Shown one piece after another: positions 1-7,978 of a stretch of 64,000 bases of DNA. The stretch lies in NCBI GenBank assembly GCA_963816155.1, contig CAWFJE010000007.1:62001-126000 (forward strand), written 5' to 3'. Each line of letters starts with the position of its first letter. The stretch's first letter is position 1. This stretch comes from JAXGXJ01 sp963816155. GTDB lineage: Bacteria > Actinomycetota > Thermoleophilia > RBG-16-64-13. Position numbers and translations under genes: made by a program. The notes beneath the pieces are model-generated. The model was not told the origin of the DNA and did not search any database. It saw only the letters and a list, made by a program, of their open reading frames with translations.

Positions 1-591
1 GGCCAGGTCGGGCGCTCCCGCCAGGTGATACGCTTCGACGCTGTCTACAGTCTCGTCTCCGACCAGGGTCAGGTCCTTCAGCCAGGTGACGGGATCGATC
101 CCGAGATCGACGAGCATCTGCTGCATGTCCGCCTCTTGGCCTTCCTGTCCGGCGGCGCTTCCGAGCATCTGTCCCATCTCCGGCGGCCCCTCGTACCACT
201 GCCCGTCGATTTCGAGCCACGCTTCCTCACCGGCCATGCGTACGCCCATGTCCATCGACTCCCCGAGCATGGATAGGGCGATCGTCAGATCGGCGGCCTG
301 GGGCTCGCTTCCGAAAGCGAACGTGCCGGCAATGGACATAGGACCTTCAACAAACGTTCTGGCTTCTTCCGGAAGCTGAGCCGTATCAACGTCGAACGAC
401 ATGGTCACCTCGAAATCGCCGGCGGCGCCGGTCATGCTTTCCGCGGCTGCCATCGCTGCTGTGAGAATCCCCTGCGGGGTTTCGTCCGCGGGTGAGAGAC
501 CACTCGATCTCGCGCCGTCGCCGCAGGCGACGGCGCCCACCGTCAGTAGCAGGGCAACGATCAGCCCCAGCACTATCAGCGTCTTCCGCAT
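1..591 (-). CDS. Lipoprotein, LppX/LolA-like (3' end outside window)
   Basis: The reading frame is open from an ATG at 591 to the window edge (197 codons), so the C-terminus is missing. A hydrophobic signal segment ends in a lipobox, AVAC, with the acylated cysteine at residue 23. The body has short beta-rich phrases (MSIAGTFAFGSE, EEAWLEIDGQWYEGP) that resemble lipid-binding actinobacterial LppX/LprG or DUF6612-like lipoproteins measuring the effect of a glycolipid or other hydrophobic ligand. Codon use and composition match the neighbouring genes. The fold assignment is by resemblance of sequence style only; export and lipidation are much better supported than the ligand. Confidence 0.75.
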   Translation of the reverse strand, partial: MRKTLIVLGLIVALLLTVGAVACGDGARSSGLSPADETPQGILTAAMAAAESMTGAAGDFEVTMSFDVDTAQLPEEARTFVEGPMSIAGTFAFGSEPQAADLTIALSMLGESMDMGVRMAGEEAWLEIDGQWYEGPPEMGQMLGSAAGQEGQEADMQQMLVDLGIDPVTWLKDLTLVGDETVDSVEAYHLAGAPDLA

Positions 592-775
592 CGTGACTCC
601 TTTGCTCCGGAGGCTCCATTGAATCGGACCACTCTTGGGGATCACCCGAGACCACTGGAGATGTGACCCGAGGACCATCCGACTAGTCTATTATCGGCCT
701 GACGGTGGCCGGACTTCACCCGTTCTGCCGACGAAAGGAATAGTTGGAGAGTCTGGAAGACAGGGTACGGCGCAT

Positions 776-1006
776 CGGACGCACCATATACGCGTGGTGG
801 ACATAGCCTGGCAGGAGGTATGGGACTGGGTTCTTTTCCGCGACTACCTGCGAACGCACCCGGAGACCGCCGCCCGGTACGCTGAACTCAAGCGGCGTCT
901 TGCCGCTGAGTTTCGCGGCGATCGTGCTCGCTACACAGAGGAGAAGACCGCGTTCATCAGCGAGGTGACGCAGAGCGCGCGGCAGCACACAGTCGAAGGG
1001 CGCTGA
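776..1006 (+). pseudogene. GrpB (UPF0157) C-terminal remnant
   Basis: From about the phrase THHIRVVD onward the translation matches the C-terminal third of GrpB/UPF0157 nucleotidyltransferase-fold proteins, including the diagnostic LFRDYLRTHPETAARYAELK stretch. The N-terminal two thirds, which would hold the nucleotidyltransferase motif, are absent: the sequence upstream of 776 has no similarity that I can see in any frame. With only about 75 residues it cannot fold as a full GrpB protein. I read it as a truncated remnant rather than an expressed gene. Confidence 0.6.
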
Positions 1007-1035
1007 CCTTCTACGACTCGCGATGTGTCCAGGGA

Positions 1036-1731
1036 CTACCCGGCGGGTGGCTCGGAGCTGCCGGCGTCCCGCTCCGTCCGGCCTCTCTCCTCGTCGGCCG
1101 CGTCGGCCGCGCCAAGCGGCGAGCGGTCTCCTGACCGCGCGGGCGTCGGTGGGTCGTAGGGGCTCGTGCCCCGGGCCCACGATCGGTTGCGTAGGGGCTT
1201 GCAGAGGATCTCGGTGATGTGCAGTTCGTGCAGCCTAGTGGAGGGCGCAGCTAGGGCCACAACGGCCGTGTCCGCTCCGCGCGCGGTCCCCGATACTGCG
1301 ATGACCTCCTCGCCGGCGGCCAGGAGCCCCCCGTCGGTAGCCATCAGCACCGTCTCCACGCATACCTTCATTCCCTGGCAAATCGTGCGCAGGAGGATGG
1401 CCATGGTCTCGGGCGCGCTCACGCCGTAGAAGTTCTCCGTGTGGAAGAGCATGGTGCCGAAGTGCACCCTATGACCCTGCTCCTGCAGTTGCGCGACGAG
1501 TGCCGGGGGGAATCGTTGTTCTTCCGTGAAGCCGTGCTGGTGCGGTACGACCACCAGTTGGATATCGGTGCCCGCGAAGCGCTCTGCCGCGAGGCGGGCG
1601 GTGTCGCCCGTGGTTGAGGCCAAGACCACCTTCTTGATCCCCGTCTCTGCGGCCCGCTGAGCGGCGAGGCGGAGCGTCTCGTCGGTGTTCCGCTTGCCCC
1701 CCACCTCAAAATACGTGATCATTCGTTCCAT
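1036..1731 (-). CDS. Stand-alone pyruvate kinase alpha/beta (C-terminal) domain protein
   Basis: The protein (231 aa) starts MERMITYFEVGG and contains the Rossmann-like segments KKVVLASTTGDTARLAAE and LVVVPHQHGFTEEQ that characterise the regulatory C-terminal domain of pyruvate kinase when it occurs alone. No catalytic TIM barrel is present. Such free-standing proteins are found in many anaerobes and have no established reaction. The last 45 residues are rich in Pro, Arg and Asp and look like a non-conserved tail. It stands alone between a GrpB remnant and a divergent exporter gene. An in-frame ATG four codons in (MITYFE) is an alternative start. Confidence 0.75.
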   Translation of the reverse strand: MERMITYFEVGGKRNTDETLRLAAQRAAETGIKKVVLASTTGDTARLAAERFAGTDIQLVVVPHQHGFTEEQRFPPALVAQLQEQGHRVHFGTMLFHTENFYGVSAPETMAILLRTICQGMKVCVETVLMATDGGLLAAGEEVIAVSGTARGADTAVVALAAPSTRLHELHITEILCKPLRNRSWARGTSPYDPPTPARSGDRSPLGAADAADEERGRTERDAGSSEPPAG

Positions 1732-1933
1732 CTGCGACCCCTCGCTCCTGGTCCGACTCGCGCTTGTCGCCGGTCCGCGCCCCGCGTTTCGGCGGCCTCT
1801 CAGCCGGCAGTATACGCCCGGGCGGTGTAGATCGAAGCCGGTCTAGCTTACTGCCGCCTCCAGCACCACGTCGGCTAAGAGCCTAGAATGGCCTGGCAGA
1901 AACTGCGTACAGACCCGGACAAGTGAGAGTGTA

Positions 1934-2881
1934 TTGAGACCGTCCCGTTTTCTCCCGCTGCTGACACTCGGGCTGCTGGCTCTCATTTGGGGCTATACCT
2001 GGGTCCCTTCCAAGATAGCTCTTGACTACTCCACTCCCTTCGTCTTCGCCGCCATGCGCGCGTTCCCGGCTGGGATACTGTTGCTGATTGCAGCCGTCAT
2101 CTTGCGACGCCCTCTCCGGCCCAGACCCCTCCGCCTGACGGTGCTTCTGGGCCTCCTTCAGACCTCCGGTTTCGGCGCGTTCACCATGGGGGCCCTGGTC
2201 AGTGGCGGGGCGGGGCACACGGCTATCCTCGCGAACACTTGGCAGTTCTGGATCTTACTCATGGCTTGGCCTTTGCTCGGCGAGCGCGTGCGGGGCTGGC
2301 AGTGGCTCTCGGTTGCTCTTGGACTGGGTGGCCTGATGCTCATCATCGCGCCCTGGCACCTGCAGGGGGTCCTCAGCAGCCTCCTGGCTCTCGCGGGGGC
2401 CGTGTCGTTTGCGGCCAGTTCCATCGTGGCCAAGGTCCTCCGGCAGCGGCACGAGGTCGATACACTCACCTTGACCGGCTGGCAGACGTTGTTCGGATCC
2501 GTGCTGCTCGTCCTTCTGGCTGTGTTTCTGGAGGGTACCGGGCCGGAGTGGACGAGCGCTTTCATCTGGTCGTGGGCCTACACGCTGCTCATCGGTGCCT
2601 GCATGGGGGCCATGCTGTGGCTGTACGTCCTCAAGCGCCTATCGGCCAGTATCGCCGGCCTCGGGACCATGGGAACGCCTGTGGTGGGTCTACTGGCTTC
2701 TTGGATCCAACTGGGTGAGCAGCCGACCGTGTACGAGGTGGTGGGGATGATCGCCATTCTGATCGGGTTGGGGGTACTCTTTGCTGTGTCCGGCAGAGGG
2801 TCCGCGACTCCGGCACCGAGCCAGACTGAGGTGGGGACGGCCGGACCGGGCGTCGAGCGAGCGGGGAGTGTGGAACCATGA
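1934..2881 (+). CDS. EamA/DMT-family exporter
   Basis: A 315-residue integral membrane protein with about ten hydrophobic helices in two EamA repeats. The first begins LLALIWGYTWVPSKIAL and the second ALAGAVSFAASSIVAKVL, typical of drug/metabolite transporters that export amino acids or other small metabolites. The start is a TTG. A TAGAAT sequence at 1884-1889 could be its -10 box. The last 25 residues are hydrophilic. The substrate cannot be told from sequence. The glycosyltransferase gene begins 19 bases after its stop, so the two are probably co-transcribed. Confidence 0.85.
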   Translation: MRPSRFLPLLTLGLLALIWGYTWVPSKIALDYSTPFVFAAMRAFPAGILLLIAAVILRRPLRPRPLRLTVLLGLLQTSGFGAFTMGALVSGGAGHTAILANTWQFWILLMAWPLLGERVRGWQWLSVALGLGGLMLIIAPWHLQGVLSSLLALAGAVSFAASSIVAKVLRQRHEVDTLTLTGWQTLFGSVLLVLLAVFLEGTGPEWTSAFIWSWAYTLLIGACMGAMLWLYVLKRLSASIAGLGTMGTPVVGLLASWIQLGEQPTVYEVVGMIAILIGLGVLFAVSGRGSATPAPSQTEVGTAGPGVERAGSVEP

Positions 2882-2900
2882 GGCGGTCTGGAGCGCGGCT

Positions 2901-3653
2901 GTGACCGCGGACGGGCGCGATTCGGCAGCCGAGGAGCGCGTGGGCGGCGGCCAACGGTGGGGGCAGGTGCTTGCCATCGTGCCCACCCACAACGAAGCGG
3001 GTCGGGTGGGAGAGGTCGTGAGGGCGCTGGTGGCCCAGGGACTACCCGTACTGGTTGTGGATGACGGCTCCTCCGACCAGTCGGGTGCCGAGGCGGCGGC
3101 CGCCGGCGCGCGCGTCCTTCGTTTGGAGCCCAATAGAGGGAAGGGCGGGGCCCTGAAGGCCGGCTTCGGTGAGGCCCTGGACGAGGACGACGGCTGGGCC
3201 GGGTTCCTGACTCTCGATGCCGACGGGCAACACGATCCCGCCAAGGTGCCGGACTTCCTCAGGACCTGGGAAGAGAGCGGCGCCGACCTGGTGGTCGGCG
3301 CGCGAGACTACGGGGCCATGCCGCGCATCCGTTGGTTCACCAACAGCGCCAGCCGGGTGCTGTTCTCCTGGGCCATGGGCGAGCACATACCGGACAACCA
3401 GTCGGGTTACCGTCTGCACAGCCGTCGTCTGGCTGAGGTCGCTCTGGCCAGCGAGGAGGAGGGTTTCGCCTTCGAGGTGGAGGAGATCGCGCTTTGCCTG
3501 GGACGCGGCTACAAGCTGGCCTGGGTGCCCATCCCCACTATCTACGGCACGGAGAAGAGTGATATCAAACCCTGGACGCACTTCTCCAGCTTCGTGCGGG
3601 TAACGTGGCGCGCCCGCCGGCTGATGCAGGCGGAGCGCCGCGCCCGAGGCTAG
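2901..3653 (+). CDS. Family 2 glycosyltransferase (DPM1/polyisoprenyl type)
   Basis: The protein has the GT-A signatures AIVPTHNEAGRV, VVDDGSSDQSG and LDADGQHDP, the last being the DxD metal/nucleotide-sugar site, followed by PDNQSGYRLHSRR. This is the arrangement of dolichol/undecaprenyl-phosphate sugar transferases that load a lipid carrier at the inner face of the membrane. There is no C-terminal membrane segment, so it is the soluble or peripheral type. I chose the GTG at 2901 because longer versions would overlap the upstream exporter and the extra residues have no family similarity. At 250 residues it has normal length. Confidence 0.85.
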   Translation: MTADGRDSAAEERVGGGQRWGQVLAIVPTHNEAGRVGEVVRALVAQGLPVLVVDDGSSDQSGAEAAAAGARVLRLEPNRGKGGALKAGFGEALDEDDGWAGFLTLDADGQHDPAKVPDFLRTWEESGADLVVGARDYGAMPRIRWFTNSASRVLFSWAMGEHIPDNQSGYRLHSRRLAEVALASEEEGFAFEVEEIALCLGRGYKLAWVPIPTIYGTEKSDIKPWTHFSSFVRVTWRARRLMQAERRARG

Positions 3654-3811
3654 GGGGAGCGCTGTCGCAACTCTTCGATGTGGACAGCGGGGATGAAGTC
3701 GATCAGGTGATCGGTACGTGGGAGGCCCGCCCGCGGGCGCTCGCTGCCGGACGGTTGCTCGACGCTGGACGACTCAGCGGCAGGGAGCTCAGTGGTCGGG
3801 TGGGGGCTCAT
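3650..3811 (-). CDS. Possible small ORF, unknown
   Basis: An ATG at 3811 opens a 53-residue frame ending in DFIPAVHIEELRQRSP. The ATG lies inside the end of the TM1266-like remnant in another frame, which resembles translational coupling. The sequence has no family that I recognise, and its 3' end overlaps the stop of the glycosyltransferase on the other strand. Treat as weak: it may be non-coding. Confidence 0.2.
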   Translation of the reverse strand: MSPHPTTELPAAESSSVEQPSGSERPRAGLPRTDHLIDFIPAVHIEELRQRSP

Positions 3812-3944
3812 GAGCGACTCCTTGTGTGGGGGCCTTGGCGAGAAGGGACCTCACCTGGACTCCCGGGAGCTTGCCCAATTTGCCGGTGAGCGCGCTGACG
3901 CGCTCGACAGAGGTGTCGGTGATGAGCGTGATGATGCTCACGCC
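3789..3944 (-). pseudogene. Remnant of TM1266-like hydrogenase-system regulator
   Basis: The frame reads GVSIITLITDTSVERVSALT followed by GKLGKLPGVQVRSLLAK. This closely follows the C-terminal half of the small ACT/NikR-like family annotated as putative iron-only hydrogenase system regulator (TM1266). The N-terminal half expected for these roughly 80-residue proteins is not found upstream in this frame; a weak continuation in another frame would need a frameshift. I therefore call it a decayed remnant. The identification rests on recognising the short conserved segment. Confidence 0.4.
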
Positions 3945-4110
3945 CCGCGCTCCGAATGTAAACGACGGGCCGGACGGCCGCCGACGAGAGCGTGGTGGCA
4001 GAGCCCGCGTCGACCCGGCTTGCCGCCGGGTCTTGTTCCGGCTGGGTGGGATAGGTAGCATCGAGGAGTACGGAATGGACTGCGCGGTTGCGCCATGACT
4101 GGAGACGAAG

Positions 4111-4578
4111 ATGCCCGAGGTCAAGATCGATGCTCCGGCTCCCGAGTTCGTCCTGGAAGACTTCCTGGGAGTGGAGTTCAAGCTCTCCGATCTTCGCGGG
4201 CAGAAGCACGCGGTGTTGGTCTTCAATCGAGGCTTCACCTGACCGTTCTGCCGAGCGCACATGGCGCGATTGCGCCATGACCACCGCAAGTTCGAGGAAG
4301 CCGAGGCGGTCGTAGTCGTCGTCGGTCCCGAGGGGCCCGACGCCTTCGCGAAGTACTGGCAGAAGAACGACCTGCCCTTCATCGGTCTGCCCGATCCCAA
4401 GCACTCGGTTCTCAAACTGTATGGTCAGCAGATCAAGCTCTTCAAGTGGGGGCGCATGCCTGCGCAGGTCTTGGTAGACAAGAACGGGGTCGCCCGCTAC
4501 GTCCATTACGGACACGACATGACCGACATCCCCGACAACGAAGACCTCCTCCGTCTGCTGGCTATCATGGGATCCTGA
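4111..4578 (+). CDS. Selenocysteine-containing peroxiredoxin-like (AhpC/TSA) protein
   Basis: A thioredoxin-fold redoxin of 155 residues is encoded if the in-frame TGA at 4240-4242 is read as selenocysteine. Upstream of it the frame gives MPEVKIDAPAPEFVLEDFLG and downstream DPKHSVLKLYGQQIKLFKWG, both typical of AhpC/TSA-family peroxiredoxin-like proteins. The TGA sits exactly at the redox-active position in the motif FNRGFT-U-PFCRAH, giving a U-x-x-C pair where homologues have C-x-x-C. The frame is otherwise open on both sides and ends with a separate TGA at 4576. It would reduce peroxides or disulfides in the cytoplasm. Without recoding the product would be a 43-residue stub; a conventional gene caller would instead start at the internal ATG at 4261 and lose the active site. 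Confidence 0.85.
4240..4279 (+). promoter_or_regulatory. Bacterial SECIS-like element after UGA codon
   Basis: The UGA codon is followed, after 17 bases, by a perfect 8-bp hairpin: arms CATGGCGC (4260-4267) and GCGCCATG (4272-4279) around the tetraloop GATT. Bacterial SECIS elements lie just 3' of the UGA inside the coding region, with the apical loop roughly 16-37 bases away and a G in the first loop positions. Here the loop is 25 bases from the UGA and begins with G. The hairpin would bind SelB and direct selenocysteine insertion. Confidence 0.75.
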
Positions 4579-4630
4579 GGACGGCGAAAGCCAGGCGCGC
4601 CTCGGAGGCGTCGAGCGCCGTTTGGCGGGC

Positions 4631-5269
4631 CTAATTGCCGAGGGCGTCGATGCGGTCCTGCAGGGTCTCGTAGAAGCGTCCGAGATGGATGCCGTCCATG
4701 AGGCCGTGATGTGCCTGCACGGATAAGGTCACCAGCACGCGTCCTGCGTCCTCGAAGTACTTGCCCCACGATATCTTGGGGTTGGAGTCGACCCCGCTTC
4801 TGGAGATGGTCCTCACGAAGTGCGTGTACTCGATCCAGGGGACGGCCGAGTAACCGATGAGGTCCAAGCGGTCGGCGAGGGTGGTCAATCCCAGATCATC
4901 CCGCTGCCGGCTCGCTTGTGCTTGAGCCGCTTCGTGGAACTCCACGAGTCCCTCGTTGTGCTCCACAACCACGTTGATGAACAGCTCGCTGTGCGGCGGC
5001 ATGTAGGTGTAGGTCAGTCCCATCTTGTCCAGTAGCACAGGCTTCCCGTCCAGTAGCCGGTACCGGAAGTTCACGATCTCGTGCGCGGTCTGGTGGGCCG
5101 TGTGGATGAGCGTCAGATAGGAGGATAGATCTCGGACGCGTGCGAAACGGGTCAGGTTGGTGAGGTCTACCCGTGCGCCGATGTTTATGTAGGGGAAGTC
5201 GAGCCCCTTGTAGAAGGCGAAGTATTCCGTTCGGTCCCATGCGGCTAGGTCGATCTTCTGTACATTCAT
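4631..5269 (-). CDS. Chloramphenicol acetyltransferase-family acyltransferase
   Basis: The 212-residue protein has the length and layout of trimeric CAT enzymes, with the C-terminal active-site segment QAHHGLMDGIHLGRFYETLQ that holds the catalytic His (H188) and the structural Asp (D192). The Ser that stabilises the intermediate in classical CAT (in the W-V-S-F-T context) is replaced: the aligned stretch here is PWIEYTHF. It may therefore act on another acceptor or be a poor acetyltransferase, and drug resistance should not be assumed. The ATG at 5269 follows a GAAGGAGCC ribosome site. It is divergent from the MFS exporter gene. Confidence 0.8.
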   Translation of the reverse strand: MNVQKIDLAAWDRTEYFAFYKGLDFPYINIGARVDLTNLTRFARVRDLSSYLTLIHTAHQTAHEIVNFRYRLLDGKPVLLDKMGLTYTYMPPHSELFINVVVEHNEGLVEFHEAAQAQASRQRDDLGLTTLADRLDLIGYSAVPWIEYTHFVRTISRSGVDSNPKISWGKYFEDAGRVLVTLSVQAHHGLMDGIHLGRFYETLQDRIDALGN

Positions 5270-5366
5270 GGCTCCTTCAGACGATATATGGGGCCGCTTA
5301 GGGCGTCAAGGCGCGCTCGTGCTCAGGTAGAATCTTCGGGTCTCCGTCGGCCGTGCGTGGTTGACC

Positions 5367-6719
5367 ATGGCGCCCGTGTCTTCGTACCGTTCGTTACCAT
5401 CGCGACTGGAGAGCGTGTTGAGTCGTCCTCCCAGGCCCTGGATGCGCACCTTCCTGATCATCTTCGTCGGGCAGGCGTTCTCGCTGCTGGGCAGCAGTGC
5501 GGTCAACTTCGCCTTGGTCTGGTGGCTGACCGCGGAGACCGGGTCCGCCAGCATACTGGCCTACGCATCCATCGCCGCTCTCGTGCCTCAGGCTGTGGTC
5601 GGTCTGCTCGCCGGGCCGTTCATCGATCGTTGGGACAGACGACGCACCATGATGGGCGCCGACCTGTTCGTCGCGGGCACGAGCGTCGTGCTCATGGCCA
5701 TGGTCCTGTCCGGCCGGTATTCAGTGGTGTCCGTCATCGCCGTTCTTGCCGCCCGCTCGCTGGGGGCGGCGTTTCATACGCCGGCGAGTCAAGCGGCCGT
5801 TCCCATGTATGTGCCACAAGAGCATCTCATGCGTGTGGCCGGATGGAACTTCTTCTTGGGCTCGGGAGTAGCGATGGCCGGCCCGGTGCTGGGGGCATTC
5901 CTCATGGGGGTGGCACCAATGACCGCCGTTCTGGGTCTCGACATCGTGGGAGCGCTTTTCGCGGTGGGCTCACTGCTCCTGGTGCGCATCCCTCACCCGG
6001 TGCGATCGCGCGAGGAGCAGCAGAACACAGGTCTGCGGGCCGAGTTCGTGGAGGGATGGCGTGAGTTGGTGCGTCACCGGGGGTTGTTTCACCTGACGTT
6101 AATCCTCACCGTGGTCACGTTCCTCTATATGCCGGTCAACGCGCTCTTTCCTCTCATGACCTTCGAGCACTTCGGGGGAGACGCCTGGGCGGCCGGCGCC
6201 ATCGAGATGGTCTTCGGCGCCGGGATGCTCGTGGGCTCTCTGGTCATCGGGCGCCTGTCGGCGCGGTTCTCGGCCGTGGGACTGATCGGAACGGGCATCC
6301 TGACAGCCGGCCTCATGCTTGCCGTCTCCGGTCTACTGCCGCCGAGTGCCTTCTGGGTGTTCGCGGGATTGAGCGTCGTCATGGGGATCTCGGTGCCGCT
6401 GTTCGGCGCTCCTATTACCGCCATGTACCAGACGCTGATAGACCCCTCCAAACTGGGGCGGGTCATGTCGCTCTACATGACCATGGCTATGGCCGTCTCT
6501 CCCCTGGGCCTCCTGCTGGCCGGTCCTCTCGCCGAGCAGACGGGGGTAGCTTTCTGGTTTGCGGTCTCAGGCGCCCTCATCTTCCTCACCGGCCTCTTGG
6601 TGTGGGTGCTTCCCGCGCCGCGCCACATCGGGCGCGTCATGACTTTCGGATCCGAGTCGGTGGCCGCGGAGGGCATCTCTCGGGCTGGGGCGGTCGTGGC
6701 ACCGGAAGAGAGTGCGTGA
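5367..6719 (+). CDS. MFS exporter (MFS_3, macrolide/enterobactin-exporter type)
   Basis: A 450-residue protein with about twelve membrane helices. Helix 1 begins FLIIFVGQAFSLLGSSAVNF, and the loop 2-3 signature is AGPFIDRWDRRRTMMGADL, as in MFS_3 exporters such as MefA and EntS. The ATG at 5367 is preferred; a TTG two codons upstream is possible. A TAGAAT -10-like sequence lies at 5328-5333. Its divergent partner is a CAT-like acyltransferase, an arrangement often seen in small detoxification modules, but co-function is inference. The C-terminal tail is cytoplasmic and not conserved. Confidence 0.85.
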   Translation: MAPVSSYRSLPSRLESVLSRPPRPWMRTFLIIFVGQAFSLLGSSAVNFALVWWLTAETGSASILAYASIAALVPQAVVGLLAGPFIDRWDRRRTMMGADLFVAGTSVVLMAMVLSGRYSVVSVIAVLAARSLGAAFHTPASQAAVPMYVPQEHLMRVAGWNFFLGSGVAMAGPVLGAFLMGVAPMTAVLGLDIVGALFAVGSLLLVRIPHPVRSREEQQNTGLRAEFVEGWRELVRHRGLFHLTLILTVVTFLYMPVNALFPLMTFEHFGGDAWAAGAIEMVFGAGMLVGSLVIGRLSARFSAVGLIGTGILTAGLMLAVSGLLPPSAFWVFAGLSVVMGISVPLFGAPITAMYQTLIDPSKLGRVMSLYMTMAMAVSPLGLLLAGPLAEQTGVAFWFAVSGALIFLTGLLVWVLPAPRHIGRVMTFGSESVAAEGISRAGAVVAPEESA

Positions 6720-6865
6720 CGACCGCGACGTGTGCCTCGGCAGCGCCTGATAGGGCAGCTTCCTATTCAAGGCCAGGACTTCCGCGGGCGATAGAGGAAG
6801 GGAGTGAAAGCTTCCACCGCGCGAGAGGAAGGCGGTCTCGTTTGTCACCCGTGTCCGTGAACAAG

Positions 6866-7978
6866 ATGCAGGCGTCGACTGCGGTGTCCTCCGCGGTTAC
6901 GCAGCAGTCCGCGACGGCTGAACGCGTCTGTCCGCAGTGCGCGGCGTTGTTGTCGTGGCCGGACTACGCCGACGTTACCGTCTGTTCGTCATGCGGCTCC
7001 ACCCTGGCGGCCGATGCGGCTCTGCGGGCGATGCAGTGTCCCCAGTGCGCCGGTCCGCTTGCTGCTGTGGGCGGTCTGCGGATGCTGGCGTGCTGCCACT
7101 GCGGGGTGCACTCCCTCGTATCCTCCCGCGGCGGGTACGACCGCTGGCGTCTTCCTCTGCGCATCGATGCGCGGGAAGCCCAGCGGGTCGCCCACGCATG
7201 GTTCGAGTCCCGGACAGACATAGCCAAAGTCAAGGCAGCGAAGACTGCCCGCTTCACGAGAGTCGACCTCGTCTACATGCCCATCTGGGAATACAGTGCG
7301 CTGGTAGCCGGCTGGGAATTCGGTTTCCAGACCAGGATCCGCTGCGAAGAGGTGGGCGACGAGCAGAACGAGAGGCTGGAGCTGCATCCCGTCCGTGAGG
7401 AGGTCCAGGAGGGGCGCCTGCTAGAGCGCCGCCTCTATGAGACCGCCGCGACTGCGGAGGCCATCGGCGCGACCAGGCCGCGCATCACGGGGCGAGAGCC
7501 TCTGCTCCCCGTCGTCGGCGGGGACTTCGCCGGGGCCACGGTGCTCACCGAGAGCGGATCTCCTGCAGACGTGGCGGGGGAGGGGCGGAGGCGGGTCCTG
7601 AGTTCCACCTCGCGGGCGGAGCGTTCCCACGCTCGGCTCCTGATAGTCCGCGAGTCGGTCTGCCTGCTCTTCTATCCGCTGTGGATCGTCGAGCGTCAAG
7701 ATTCCCGACGCTACTCGATGGTTGTGAACGGCTTCGAGGGCAGCGTCAACTCGGCTGTGGCGCCGGCCGCGGCCACCGCGCGCCTGAAGGCGCGCGCGGC
7801 GAAGGCCGCGCCGCTTGGAGTCCTGGTCCTGCTGCTCGCCGCGCTGGCTCTCGCGTCGCCCGGTTCCCGTGTGCCGGCGCTGGCTCTCTTGGTCGTGGCA
7901 CTTGCAGGGGCGGCGGTGATCTTCTGGCGTGCACCCGTACAAGCTGAGGTGGAGTATCACGACCCTTACTCGAGCTGA
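6866..7978 (+). CDS. Membrane-anchored protein with two N-terminal zinc ribbons
   Basis: The N-terminus has two treble-clef or zinc-ribbon units, CPQCAALL...VCSSCG and CPQCAGPL...ACCHCG, followed by a long soluble region and two hydrophobic segments near the C-terminus (LGVLVLLLAALALA and ALALLVVALAGAAVIFW). No enzyme motif is recognised. A phrase such as LVYMPIWEYSALVAGWEF recalls membrane-associated zinc-ribbon proteins of unknown role. The ATG at 6866 lacks a clear ribosome site, and the GTG at 6851 is an equally possible start. The next gene overlaps its 3' end and also carries a zinc ribbon, so the two probably act together. Confidence 0.7.
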   Translation: MQASTAVSSAVTQQSATAERVCPQCAALLSWPDYADVTVCSSCGSTLAADAALRAMQCPQCAGPLAAVGGLRMLACCHCGVHSLVSSRGGYDRWRLPLRIDAREAQRVAHAWFESRTDIAKVKAAKTARFTRVDLVYMPIWEYSALVAGWEFGFQTRIRCEEVGDEQNERLELHPVREEVQEGRLLERRLYETAATAEAIGATRPRITGREPLLPVVGGDFAGATVLTESGSPADVAGEGRRRVLSSTSRAERSHARLLIVRESVCLLFYPLWIVERQDSRRYSMVVNGFEGSVNSAVAPAAATARLKARAAKAAPLGVLVLLLAALALASPGSRVPALALLVVALAGAAVIFWRAPVQAEVEYHDPYSS

